In this document: one piece after another, positions 35,590-46,899 of the stretch
How positions within the stretch are numbered: position 1 is the stretch's first letter
Layout: each line of letters starts with the position of its first letter
NCBI GenBank assembly: GCA_028554755.1
Contig: JAPTOF010000016.1
Span: forward strand, 6,733,001 to 6,797,000
Length of the DNA: 64,000 nucleotides
Direction of reading: 5' to 3'
Source: Cordia subcordata
Lineage: Eukaryota > Streptophyta > Magnoliopsida > Boraginales > Cordiaceae
The notes under the pieces: generated by a model
Seen by the model: only the letters and a program-made list of their open reading frames with translations
Database searches by the model: none
What the model was told of the DNA's origin: nothing
Made by a program: the position numbers and the translations under genes

Positions 35590-36090
35590 GGTTTAAATAC
35601 AGGGGGTCTACAAGGAAAAAGCTCTATTTTTATATTTTCTTGTATTTTTTATTTATTTTTACTCATAATTTTATTTGGATAAAATGCCTTTTTTTTTATG
35701 TCTGCACTTCATAGTTTTTGTAAGTGAATTAACATTTTTTTTCTACATATCCATTTTTCATATTCTTAATCTCTCTCCATAAAATAATTTGCTGCAATAA
35801 GTCTAAAACTAACATATAGTAGGACAAATGAAATAATCACATATTCAAATTAAAGAATATTATATCATATTATGCTAATTTGGACTAAACTAAAAATTTT
35901 ATATTTTTTTGTCAAGATGGGGTTTAAATTTCGCACCCAAAATCCAAAAATAAAAAATTTCAAAAGAATCAAAGTTGTAATTATCCAAATCTAGAAAATT
36001 CGAATTTGATTTGATTGGATAAAATTTTAGAAAATGTCCAAATGTTTATACTGAAAAATAGTGGATCAAGTTTTGCCAATTTAGACAAAA
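35590..36090. repeat. 501-bp direct repeat, copy B
   Basis: Near-identical to 34162-34662, spacing 1428 bp start to start. About 150 bp after it, CCGTGCATCGCAGG (36238-36251) forms a short hairpin like Helitron 3' ends. Confidence 0.85.
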
Positions 36091-36461
36091 GTGTAGTTCC
36101 CATGAGAGTAAATTATTATGTGATTGCTAAATACATTTGTTTTAACAAAAAGAAGTAAGATATTGATTGGCAACTATATATAAAGGTAGAAGCAAAAGGA
36201 TTATAAAAAATATGATAACAATAATATTTACAATAAACCGTGCATCGCAGGATACACTGTTATGTAACTCTTCCTAAAAGAAAACCCTAGACCTTGTTCT
36301 CTTGTCTTCATGCCGGAACCATCCCTACTTCCCTATGTCGGCCACCACCTAAACCTTCTGATATAGGAGAGCCTGCGCCACAACCACCATGCTCGCCAAG
36401 AGCATGGAATAAAACTTCTGCTGCTATTGTTGCGGATCACTCTAGAATCTTCCTGCCATAG
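36091..36461. other. Short spacer with Helitron-like hairpin and coding-like scrap
   Basis: It contains the CCGTGCATCGCAGG hairpin and, at about 36300-36460, a less AT-rich segment that may be the 5' part of the LINE ORF1 interrupted by the MITE that follows; no frame there is clean. Confidence 0.4.
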
Positions 36462-36721
36462 GACTTGTTTGGTAGGACTTGTTTGGATTAATTTTTTTTC
36501 AGGAAAAAGTACTTTTTTTTTAAGAAAAAGTTTTTTTTTTCCTAAAAAAATTATATTAAATTTACAATAACTATTTGATTTGACTTCCAAAAAAGATGAA
36601 ACTTTGAAAAAAGCTCAAATACAGCTGTTTTTAGAAGCTAGAATTTTTAGCTTCTAAAAAAAATTGTTTTTCAAAAGCTGTTAAAAAAAGCGTTTTTGAA
36701 AAAAATCAATCCAAACGGGCA
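36462..36721. mobile_element. MITE at the edge of a LINE ORF1 relic
   Basis: Ends GACTTGTTTGGATTAAT... and the reverse complement TGCCCGTTTGGATTGAT... mirror each other. CATAG at 36457-36461 and 36722-36726 gives a possible 5-bp target duplication. The left end has an internal repeat (GGACTTGTTTGG twice). The 260-bp interior is rich in AAAAAG/CTTTTT and can fold into a long hairpin. Confidence 0.55.
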
Positions 36722-37620
36722 CATAGTATACTCTGTCGTCGAAGAAGATGCCTTGGCAGCAACATATGCGTATGCCCTGGATGGGTGTTTTTCCACCATG
36801 CCCAATCTTGATATGGTTCGTAAATGGTTTGCATGGATCAAGCTTATCGAGGAATATGGTATTTATTGGTTGGGTTCACGCCATATTTTGATTAAGCTAT
36901 CCAATTCTTTAGATTACAAAAGATTTACTAAGGGCGATTGTGATATATTCGGGCATAACATGCATGTTATGAGATGGACCAGAGAATTTGAACCTGAAAA
37001 GGAACCTCCAATTGCTTCGGTTTGGATTTATATGGAAAACCTCCCATCACATTTTTACAATATAACCGTGAAGTAGTAAATATAGCTAAGGCTTTTAGAA
37101 GACCTCTACAGGCTTTTAGACAGGAAGCTTTTTCCGTAATCATCTACAGCCAGTAGGTATTGAAGACATGCCCAGGTGTTGTGTACATTGTTCGCTTTTA
37201 GGGCATGACAAGAATATGTGCATGAAATTGGGTAAAGATTCGCCAATTAAGCCTGCGCCAAAATCACGACACAGCAAGGTGATGAGGAGGGGCGTGACAA
37301 AGGGAGAAACTTTCAGAGAGATGGGAATTTTTCCCCTAGGTTTCCTACTGATGAGCATCATGAAGAGCCTCAGAAAATCATAAATCGTAATCAGCAGCAG
37401 GGGGACATAGGTATTTGACTTGATTATAGAAATCATAATCTCAGGAATGTCAACCCGGGAGATTTTAGAGCAGTTAAAGATGGGAAACTGCAGAATACTA
37501 ATAGCGCTGCTCTAAAGACTAGAGGAAATAGATTCTTCAAGAATAATAAGAGAAGGAGTGGGTCGATGATCAGAATCTAGGGAAGGTATTTCCCAATCTG
37601 CAAGGAGGTGTGGGGACGAG
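36722..37620 (+). pseudogene. LINE ORF1 relic (DUF4283 + zinc knuckle)
   Basis: The frame at 36722-37076 is a DUF4283 domain, the nucleic-acid-binding module of plant L1 ORF1: 'RHILIKLSNSLDYKRFTKGD', then 'MRWTREFEPEKEPPIASVWI', then 'LPSHFY'. After a stop at 37074-37076 a CX2CX4HX4C-like zinc knuckle follows at about 37168-37225 ('CCVHCSLLGHDKNMCMKLG'). Beyond that the frame is lost. It probably belonged to an element whose ORF2 is gone, or to the same family as the LINE pieces at 38568 and 43440. Confidence 0.75.
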
Positions 37621-37719
37621 GTGGCTGTTTAGAAGACTTCCAGCCTTGTCTAAAGCTATGGATTCAAATTTCATAGTAGATTTGGCAATTCATGTCTGTT
37701 TAGAAGATTTGTAGGATGC

Positions 37720-39460
37720 AACTGCACCTCCCAAAGTACAAATATATTCAATAGTGGATTTTGAGTCATAAATATCTAATATCCAATTTGCATTACTATA
37801 TCCTTCAAGTATAGGTGGATAAGCATAGATGGATATCTAGTATAGTGCAACCCAAAGTTCATAATATATCTTAAAAATCTTATAACTCTATATGTTATGT
37901 CAGGTTTTGTACAATTTATAACATACAATAGACACCCAATGATTCAAGAATACTCTAATTGAGTTACAGTTTTTGCCAGTATTTCTTTTTAGACGTACAT
38001 TTATATCAATAGGCGTTTTTGCTATACTTGTATCTCCTTTGTTAAATGTCTCAAGAATTTTCTTAATATATTGATATTGAAATAAAATAAGCCATTTTGA
38101 TGTTTTGATAATTTTAATACCCAAATAACATCTGCTACACCTAAATCTTTCATATCAAACTTACTAGTCAACATTTTCTTGGTAGTCTTAATAATATTGC
38201 TATTGCTCCCTATGAGCATATTATCCACATAAAGGCAAACAATGAAATATTTTTTTTTAGTGTCTTTAACATAGACACATTTATCACGCTTATTGATTTT
38301 AAATCCATTAGAAGTCACAGCTCAATCAAACTTTTTATGCCATTGCTTTGGAGTTTGTTTAAAACGATAAAAAAATTTTAACAAGCTTGCAGACCTTTTT
38401 TTTCTTGTCCAAGAACCACAAAACCCTCTAGTTGTTCCATTTATATCCCCATTTAAGAAGGCTATCTTAACATCCATTTGATATATCTCTAACTTGTTTA
38501 TAGTTGCAAAGACTATTAATATTCTTATAAATGTTATTCTAGTCACTGGTGAAAAAGTATTAAAGTATTGCCAATTTGTGCTGGGCTACCTGGAATGTAA
38601 GGAATAAATTTAAGTTTGAAGGGAGGAAAATTGATCAAAAATGTGTTTTGGATTTTCTCAAGAGAGAGTCTAAAAATAAAAGTACCTTCTCACTTTTCGA
38701 TAATAAGTTTTTTATTGATTCAGGTTCTCAGACTCAGCAGGTTATTCAAGGGTTGGAGCTTTTGCAAGAGCAAAGAAGGTGATTAAGTTTGAGGATCTGT
38801 ATTGATGCAACCTTTGATGTGAAGAATTTGGAAGCTGGAGTTGGAGTTATTGTTTTTGATTTTCAAGGGAAACTGGTTGACAGCACTGCAAAAGTTATCC
38901 GATATGGAACAGTTGTAGAAGCTGAGGCATTTGCTTTCTCGACAACTTGTGAGCTTGTGGAAAAAAGGAGATGGATGTCGCTTGTTTTTTTCTCTGATAA
39001 TGAGGAGATTGTTTCTACTGTCAACAAAAGGAAGAAAGGATGCGAGGAACTTTTAACTGGGGGATTGATAATATTATTCATCAGGGTTTGTTGAAGCTAT
39101 CGTTTGCGGAATCATGGCATTTTGTTAAAATTCAAAGAAAAGAGAACTCGGCTGCTGACTTCGTTGCAAAATCGGTGATTAGACATAATTTGCCTGATAA
39201 TTGGATTGCTGTTGTTGAATCTCTATTTAGAAACTCTTCTTTTTGTAAGATCCTTACTGAGGATGTTAGATGTTCTCTAGTGTGCAGACCCTGAATGTTT
39301 TGTATTTTGAAATTAGGGTCTAAATCCTTTGTACCTATGTTTTCTCTTGAATGGAAAGGTTTTGTCTTTCTGACCCAAAAAAAAAGTATTAAAGTAATTA
39401 AGACCTTCCTTTTGCTTGTATCCTTTGACTACAAGCCTTACCTTATATTTATCAATTGAT
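37720..39460 (-). pseudogene. copia reverse transcriptase, split by a LINE
   Basis: The N-terminal part, 'KEGLNYFNTF', lies just above 39380 and its continuation 'SPVTRITFIRILIVFATINK' just below 38568: the two halves of one conserved copia motif, separated by the LINE. Further down come 'YQMDVKIAFLNGD' (38460-38500) and 'CLYVDNMLIGS' (about 38210-38245), where the catalytic YVDD is YVDN. The RNase H start ('RYLKDIMNFGLHY' region) is near 37830-37880. Confidence 0.85.
38568..39380 (+). mobile_element. 5'-truncated LINE inserted in copia RT
   Basis: The insertion keeps only the C-terminal RNase H part of a plant L1 ORF2. 'CWATWNVRNKFKFEGRKID' (38575-38635) precedes the domain; its core starts 'ICIDATFDVKNLEAGVGVIV' (38795-38855) and continues 'VVEAEAFAF', 'VFFSDNEEIV' and, after a frameshift near 39050, 'FVKIQRKENSAADFVAK' (39120-39170). 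It ends at CCC plus poly-A. A 16-bp direct repeat AAAAAGTATTAAAGTA flanks it at 38552-38567 and 39381-39396. 5' truncation, 3' poly-A and long duplication are the signature of target-primed reverse transcription. Confidence 0.9.
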
Positions 39461-40690
39461 CCATTTGTTTTCATCTTTCTCTTAAAAAATCATTTGTACC
39501 TTAATGGTTTACTACCAAGAGGAAGATCTGCTAGTTTCCAAGTATAATTGTGCATGATGGATTCAATTTCACTGTTTTTTCCTCTTTCCAATATGGTGCT
39601 CCAGGAGACGACATTGCAGCCTTAAAAGTCCGAGACTCACCTTTCAATAGATAAGTTAGAAAATCAAGCCTAAAAGACTTAGATGTCTAACTCTCTTTCT
39701 TCGTCTTGGCTCATCTTCATTTACATACTCTTGGTTTGTCTTTTCTTCATGATCATTCTCATAAGTTCTTTTCAATGAACTATTATCTTGTGTACTTTTC
39801 CAAGCAAAGATATTTTCGAAAAATAAGCATTCCTTGATTCTATAATTGTATTGACATGAATGTCATCAATTTCAGATTTATACACAAGGAACCAATATGC
39901 TAAACTATTATTTGCGTACCTAATGAAGATGCAATTAACAGTCTTTGGTCCAATCTTAACCATTTTTGGAGTTGGAACTACTACTTTTGCAAGAGACACC
40001 CACACTTTTATGTATTGGAAAGAAGGTGATCACCCTTTTTATAACTCATAAGGTGTCTTACTTAATTTCTTATGGGATAGCTTATTAAGTATGTGATATG
40101 CAATTAAAATAGCCTTCTCCCACAAGTTTTGAGGTAACGTTGAATCTATCAACAAAGCATTCATCATCTTTTTCAAATTTTTATTTTTTTGTTCAGCAAT
40201 TCCATTTTGTTGAGGTGAGTAAGGAGCTGTTGTTTGATGAATTATTTCATGTTTAGCACAGTATTTCTTAGAAGGAAATACATTTTCTCCTCCTCTACTT
40301 CTTAAGACTTTTATCTTTCTGCTTAGTTGATTTTCTACTTCACTTTTGCATCGTTTAAATACCTTCTAAGATTCATTTTTGCTTCATAGTAGATAAACAT
40401 AACAAAATCTTGTGCAATCATCTGTAAGAGTAATAAAATACTTTTTACGACCTCTTGTTTAGACAAATTTTAAGTCACAAATATCATTGTGAATTAATTC
40501 CAAAGGTTCTAAACTTCTTTCTACTGATTTAAAAAAAAAAAGTTCTAATTAATTTTGATTCAACACATACGTCACATTTGTCATGTGAATGCAAATCAAT
40601 ATTAGGCAATAAACCTAATATTACCAATTTACTTAAGGAATCAAAATTCGCATGGTCTAATCTACTATGCCATAATTTAGGAGACTTCAA
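39460..40690 (-). pseudogene. copia integrase
   Basis: Fragments in several frames carry the pre-integrase 'LWHSRLDHANF' type motif just below 40690, a core with 'KYFITLTDD' near 40420-40450 and 'QQNGIAEQKN' near 40180-40210, and a C-terminal part at 39772-40005 ('GPKTVNCIFIRYANNSLAY'). Stops in between make it non-functional. Confidence 0.75.
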
Positions 40691-41190
40691 CAATTAAGCA
40701 GAAGAATTATTAATGTTAGCCGGTACATCAATTGGTACAGCCTTGGGTACAACATTCATTACATTTAGTTTAGAAAGACAATCACATAAGTACCCTTTTC
40801 CCACATACATCCTATTCTTTGTGAGTATAAATTTGTTAGACTCAAGCACTAATTCGAAACCATTCTTGCTCAATAGGGATCTAAAGGCTAGATTCTTTCG
40901 AATGTCTAACACATGTATCACGTTGTTAAGACTTAGTTCTTTTCTAGAAGCCATTTTCAGAACCACATTTCCTGTTCCTTGCACCTTTGACGTGAACGAG
41001 TTTCCCATGAACAATGTCTCTTCACCAATTGCAGATTGGTATGTAGTAAACATCTTTCTCTCAGAACATACATGCCGAGTAGCTTTAGTGTCCACCCACC
41101 ATTGTTTGGGATTCCTCACTAGTTTGAAATCTGATGCCACTATTGATAGGTTCATGTCAAACACTTTATCAACCAAGTTGTCCACTTTAG
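40690..41190 (-). pseudogene. copia protease / pre-integrase region
   Basis: An open stretch of about 166 codons reads 'WWVDTKATRHVCSERKMF', the copia protease active-site region. The usual DSGA is DTKA, so the Asp is kept but the Gly is lost. It runs into the gag-pre-integrase region. It is the best preserved part of this element. Confidence 0.8.
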
Positions 41191-42126
41191 TCACACTAGC
41201 TTAAGAGGACTTCCCTTTCTTAGCATTGCTTTGGGTTTTGCAATGCCTACAATCCTTAGCTTGATGTCCTGCCTTGCCGCAAACAAAACAGCTATCATCA
41301 AACTTCTTTTTCTTGTTCTTGCCACCATCGTGACCTTGCCTAGAATGCTTTCTCTTTTTGTTGTTGGACCTACCTTGTTCAACAATATTGCCTTCGACTC
41401 CATTGAATGATTTTTAGCCCTTTTCTCATATATACAATTATCTTATTCTATCATTAACTGTACAATCAAGTCCTCGACTTTCATTTCTTTTCGTTTATGC
41501 TTTAAGTAATTTTTTAAATCTTTTCAAGTAGGAGGTAATTTTTTCTACCAATACAGCCACTTGGAATGATTCACTAAGTTTCATACCTTTAGTATCAATC
41601 TCATGCAGGTGCAATTGAAATTCTTGGACTTGACTCATAACTGTTTTGGAATCTACCATTCTAAAGTCAAGAAATTTCCCAACAACGAATTTCTTCGTGC
41701 CAGCATTCTCAACCTTATAGTTCTTGTCCAAAGATTCCCATAGCACTTTAGTAGTTTTGATTGGGCTATACACATTGTACAGAGAATTGTCTAACTAATT
41801 AAAGATATAATTCTTGCACAAAAAATCAAGTGTTACCATGCATCTACCGCAGCAGCAGTTTGCCTATCAAGATTATCACCCAACTCTGGTGAATCCTCAT
41901 GCAAAAATCTTGCCAAATTTAAGGCCGTTAAATAAAACAACATTTTTTGTTGCCATCTTTTGAAATCATTCCCATTAAACCTTTTAGGTTTTTCACCGTG
42001 TCCAATGAGGGTAGGAGTTGGTGCCACTAAAGGTAGTGTCATTAAAGGCATAGTAGCATTTCCCGAGAATGCATTATTTCTGGATCCAGCTTATTTAGTC
42101 ACAGGAACAGTACTCTCAGTTGACAT
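41190..42126 (-). pseudogene. copia gag with CCHC zinc knuckle
   Basis: The start ATG is at 42126. A TAA follows after 11 codons. Downstream the gag (UBN2-type) reads 'KPKRFNGNDFKRWQQKMLFY' (about 41940-42000) and 'VLWESLDKNYKVENAGTKKF' (about 41690-41750). A CX2CX4HX4C knuckle, 'CFVCGKAGHQAKDC', lies at about 41250-41292. It would package element RNA; here it is broken by several stops. Confidence 0.8.
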
Positions 42127-43439
42127 TTTCCCTATCACAAATATGAAATTATATGATTATAAATTGATATTACTCAAAATTTAAATGTAATAATTCCTTT
42201 AAGGAATTTGAGTCACCATTTGTCCAATAAATAATCTAAAGAACAAAAATTACAATTTGACAGAATGACACAATTAAAATATAATTTTGAATTATTAAAA
42301 ATTAAAAAAAGCGTTTCTCTAAGTTATTCCTTGTTGTGGTAGTGCAATTATCTTTTGAATTTTCTTATTATAGTTATCCTTTTTTATATTTATCTAAGGT
42401 TTATCCAAATATTATATTGGAGCCTTATTTTATTTTCTTATTATTCTTATTCATATATCAGTTTTTTAAATATCAGACAAATATCGCATATACACAAGAA
42501 TCTGACTATCCTAAAATTCTAGACTTTATTATTTATACGTACAGAAAGCAGAGTCTGAAACCAATATTAACAAATTACACTAAATCAGAAAAATAAAACC
42601 TTAAGATTGTTGGAAAGGAAAATCGCAAAATTAAAATTAAAGAATGTAAAAATAAAGACTTTCAATACCGAAAGAATGCAAATGCAAAAGAAATTGATTG
42701 AGTCTTGGATCAAATCCAATCTCTTTAAGGTTTTATTGCCCCACACTGGTGCTAACGATTTAACAGCTCAAACCTCCCAAGATAAAATGATCACACTTTT
42801 ATGTTTTGTAGCACAACAAAACTGTAAGAACAACGAACCAGAATAATGTGAAAATCTGTCTCTCATATGATAAGCCTAATTGCTACAAATGCTTGATAGC
42901 TAATATGATATGTGATATGAAATTGGAGAATTTATGAAAATTGAATTACCAACTTGTCTGACTTTGCAGATTTATATAGCCGATAAATACCTCTTCAAAC
43001 AGATGCTATTTTGAACTATTAGGTGCCAAAGACACTTATTGAGACAAGAGACACATCTATTAAGATAAGATACAACTCTTGTATCTGTATTGCAAAATAT
43101 GTATCTTTTGTGAATAATTGTCTTAGAACATGGGAGTCTCTTCAAACTATTATTATATTTAATAATAATATTTTACTTAAATTAAAAGAAATTCCACCTC
43201 CAATTTTGGATCTCAATTCTCATTCATCCATCATTTATTTTAATCAAGTAAATACACAATAATTATCTACTGACAAAATAAATAATTTGAGATTCATTTT
43301 AATACACAAACGAAAACACATACTTTGTTTTCTTTTTTTTTTCTATACTTTTGTTGTATAAGCTCTTCTTTTTCAGTTTTGTGTTTAAAATTAACATCTT
43401 GTAATGTCTTTAGGCGTAAGAATCATTATTGACCAAAAT
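42127..43439. other. Probable copia leader/LTR zone, then AT-rich spacer
   Basis: Upstream of the copia gag start there should be a leader and 5' LTR. I see no primer site. 42720-42850 has lower AT content (CCCCACACTGGTGC) and may be part of that LTR. No gene recognised. Confidence 0.4.
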
Positions 43440-46400
43440 TAGTTGCTAGAATGGTTGGTTGCTCCCAAGTCATTGCAGACAATTGGTACAGACGCCGTTA
43501 CTAGCTGTCCTCTTCAAGTGAGAAATAAACTTGACAGGTGCAGGAAGGCTCTGGAGAAATGGAGTAAAAGAATGGAAATAGGAAGAAAGAGATTCAAAAC
43601 CTTAAAGATTAGATTTCTGAGTCGATGAGTTTACCCAGTGGCAATGTTGATTGGCAGAAATTTAAGGAGCTCTTTGATTCTATTGAAAATTTGTGGCCCC
43701 AAGAGGAAAGGTACTAGAGTGATCAAGCGAGAATTCACTGGCTCAAATTGGGGGATAATCTTGCACTCATTAAACCTTTTTCCAAAGAGGAGATCAGACT
43801 TGCAACTTGGAGTTTAGGAGCATCAAAGGCCCCAGGACTAGATGGATTTAATGGTAAATTTTTTCCAAAAATGCTGGCATCTCATTAAGGATGATTTATG
43901 TAACACTTATAATTCGTATTTTTCATGGTGATGCATGTATTGGCTCTCTTAACTGTACGAATGTTGCCTTAATCCCTAAAATTATATCTTCCCAAATTGC
44001 AGGTGATTTTTGTCCTATTAGCTACTCTAACTTTGTTGTATAAGATTTTTGCCAAAGGTCTGTCCAATAGGTTGAGACCTTTGATGGAAAAAATTGTCTT
44101 TCCAGCCCACTCAGCTTTCGCGCCTGTAGAGTGATTCAAGACAACATCCTTGTGGCCTAAGAAGTAGTGTACTGGATGAAGAGAAGAAAGAAAACAAAGA
44201 AATGCTTTGCTATCTTTAAAACGGATATGAGTAAAGCTTATGACAGGGTTGAGTGGGACTTTCTTAAAGGTTTGCTTTCCAACTTGGGATTTCATCCTAA
44301 ATGGACTAAGTACATTATGAATTGTGTTAAATCTCTCTCTTACAGGATCATCATTAATGGAGCCCCTGAAGAAACCTTTCTCCCATTTACAGGATCCTCA
44401 CGCAGGCTCTCTCCTGCCTCTTTGATTAGCAATTGGGAAGAAATCAACTCTACGGGTTAAGACTAACCAAAGATTGCCTCCCTCGCGACTCATCTACTCT
44501 TTGCAGATGACTCCATTTTTTTATTTTTTTGTGGAAGCAAATTATAAAGAAGCCTTGCCCTTCAAGATACTATTTATAGCCATAGGTATTGCTTTGCTTT
44601 AGGGCAGTCTCTCAATCTCAACAAGTCTTCAACTTCCTTTAGACCCAATACCTCTAATGGAATTAAAAGATGGATCTCAGATATCCTTAGAGTGAAAATT
44701 GAAGAAAGCTTGGGCATGTATATGAGAATCCCCAGTGATTGGGGAAATTCAAAGTCTAAAGCTTTCAAATTGGTTGAGGATAAATTTGTTTGCAAACTTG
44801 AAAGATGGAAACCTCTTTTTCTTTCTGATGGTGGCAAAGATGCTCTTCTAAAGGCAGTTCTCCTAGCAATCCCCACATATGTGATGTCGTGTTTTGTCTT
44901 TCCCAAAACTACATTAGTAAATTGTCTTTCCTTTGTGCCAAGATTTGGTGGAAAAAGACGGCTAAGAATGGAATCCATTGAATTTCATGGGACAAAGTTG
45001 CATCCCCCAAAGTTTGTGGAGGTATGGGTTTTAAAAATTTTGAATGTTTCAACCTTGCGCTTGTTCCTAAACAAGCGCGGAGACTATTTGTGGACTCTAC
45101 ATCTTCGGTTTTTTAGTTTCTCAAGGAGATTTATTTTCTGAAGAAATGATTGCGGGATGTCAAAAAGAGCTGAAAAATGCAATATGGTCATGGAGGAGCA
45201 TTCTTATTAGAAGGGATTTCATCAAGGAAGGAGCTTGCTGGCAAGTGGATAAATGGGCAGGACATTTATGTTTGGAAGGACAAATAGGTTCGAAACTTAC
45301 AACTAGGAGGAATCCCACATAATTAGATTGCCTAAGTGGAGGAGCTCATTGATCCTCTAACAAACAAGTGGAAAAGAAATCTCTTTTTTAGTATGTTTGA
45401 CCAAGTGGTGGTTGAGGAGATTTTAAACATTCTTCAGTTCATTGAATGATGTCGAAGATGCTTTTGTTTGGCCATTTACAACAAATATATGGTTGTTTCT
45501 TTGTCAAGTCTGGTTACCATGTGGCATCTGATCGTCTTGAGCTTAAAATAAAGAATGAAGCAAATTATCCTAGATCATCATTTGCATCCCAAGTGAAGTC
45601 TGGAGGCCAATTTGGGCCCTTGATATTGCCCCCTAAGATTCAAATCTTCACGTGGAAAATTTGTCATAATGTTGTTCCCATACAACACAATCTTTTCCTG
45701 AGAAAGTCTACCTCGCATTACATTTTGGCCCTGCATGGTTTGGAAGAAGAAACAATTGAACGTCTCTTTCTTCTCTGTCCTTGCGTTGGGTCTAAAAGCT
45801 CCGGTGGGTATCCCAGTTTCAGATTCTTATTCCCGATTAGCAGATTGCTAGGTCTGTTGAGTGGATTACAATTGACAGATGCACAAGTGTGGGTTATTCA
45901 AAAACTAAGGCTACCTCGAAGATTGCTATTTGGTGTTGGCAAATTTGGAAGGAGAGATGCTGTGTTATCTTCAAATATCATGCGTCCTGCATCCAAGGAG
46001 TTATTATAAGCACACAAAGCCAATTGAATGAATACAGTAAATCGAAAGATGGTGCTGAATCTCAATCTATTGTTCTGGTCAATTTTGATGGTGTGTCAAG
46101 GTGGTCCCCTCCTACTCAAGACATTCTCAAAATTAATTTTGATGCATCTTTTTGTGATGGCAAAATAGGAGCAGTTGGTTTTATTGGTAGAAAGGAAGAC
46201 AACAATCTACTACATAGTCAAGCAAATCTAGTTCCCTACAGCTCGTCAGTGGAAGAGGAAGCACATGCCATTCGTGTGGCTTGTGTTTTTGCTTGTTCGT
46301 TGCATTCAAGTAATATAGTCATAGAAAGTGACGAGGAAGTGGTTCTGAAGGAAATTGGATTTCTTGGTATGGCTCTTTATTGGAAAGCTTGATCGATTGT

Positions 46401-46647
46401 GGAGGACGTCAAAAAAACTTTGCAGGTTTTTCTTGTATAGGATTTCAATGCATTAGAAGAACTATTAATCGCCCATATGATTGGGTGGTCAAAGCTTGTC
46501 TTGGGAATTGCTTGTTTGTGAATTGGGTTTTCAATGTCCCTTCCCCCTTAGCTAGACTATTGGCTTCTGATTTTGATCAGACTGGTATTAGTTGACTTTG
46601 TTGTAAATTTCTCTGTGGATTGAATTTTATCCTTTTTCCTAAAAAAA
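43440..46647 (+). mobile_element. LINE (L1-type) ORF2 relic, 5' truncated
   Basis: In order: pre-RT linker ('IHWLKLGD', about 43733-43757), RT entry 'WSLGASKAPGLDGFNGKFF' (43809-43866), RT motif A 'FKTDMSKAYDRVEWDFL' (44216-44266), the FADD catalytic box (44501-44520), the thumb-like region 'WKPLFLSDGGKDALLKAVLL' (44808-44867), a zf-RVT-like region about 45640-45790, and a C-terminal RNase H ('LKINFDASFCDGKIGAVGF' about 46128-46185, 'ESDEEVVLKEI' about 46326-46358). It ends with a short poly-A at 46641-46647. Many frame breaks. The catalytic RT Asp residues persist but the gene is dead. The endonuclease domain is missing, consistent with 5' truncation. Confidence 0.85.
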
Positions 46648-46689
46648 GGTTCGACTCTTGTTAATTACACTTTTGATTCTTTGTTAAAT

Positions 46690-46860
46690 GCTAGGGACAA
46701 ATTGGTCATTTTAGAAAGGAAGCAATACACAAATTGGTCATTTTACATCAAGACGCAATGCAGGGGCAAATTGGTCATTCTAGAGTAGGAAGCAATACAC
46801 CGTCGTTACCAGAAATTAAAACAAGAACCAATACGCTGTCGTTATCAGGCCTATAAATAG
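46690..46860 (+). promoter_or_regulatory. Promoter-like unit copy 1 with tandem repeats
   Basis: A ~36-bp unit (GGACAAATTGGTCATTTTAGAAAGGAAGCAATACAC) occurs in about three variants at 46692-46800. It is followed by a doubled AATAC(A/G)C(C/T)GTCGTTA word and TATAAATAG at 46852-46860. The TATA box and following bases repeat at 48471-48490. The leader below it is interrupted by a hAT-like insertion at 46900. Confidence 0.55.
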
Positions 46861-46899
46861 CGAAAAATGGGAAAAAAACATCGGCTCTTCACATTCTCT

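Larger units (their letters stand above)
37700..42126 (-). mobile_element. Ty1/copia retrotransposon relic
   Basis: Domains occur in copia order on the minus strand: gag from ATG 42126, zinc knuckle ~41240-41295, protease ~40990-41110, integrase ~39770-40690, then RT ~37900-39460 and the start of RNase H ~37720-37880. Order gag-PR-INT-RT-RH identifies Ty1/copia. Many stops and frameshifts occur, including TAA in codon 12 of gag, so it is old. The 3' end is cut near 37700 and no paired LTRs are visible. A LINE insertion (38568-39380) splits the RT. Confidence 0.85.

Noticed and set aside
34162..36090. 501-bp direct repeats as LTRs of a small retrotransposon
   Set aside because: They lack TG...CA ends, a primer site, a polypurine tract and a flanking 5-bp duplication; left as an unexplained duplication.
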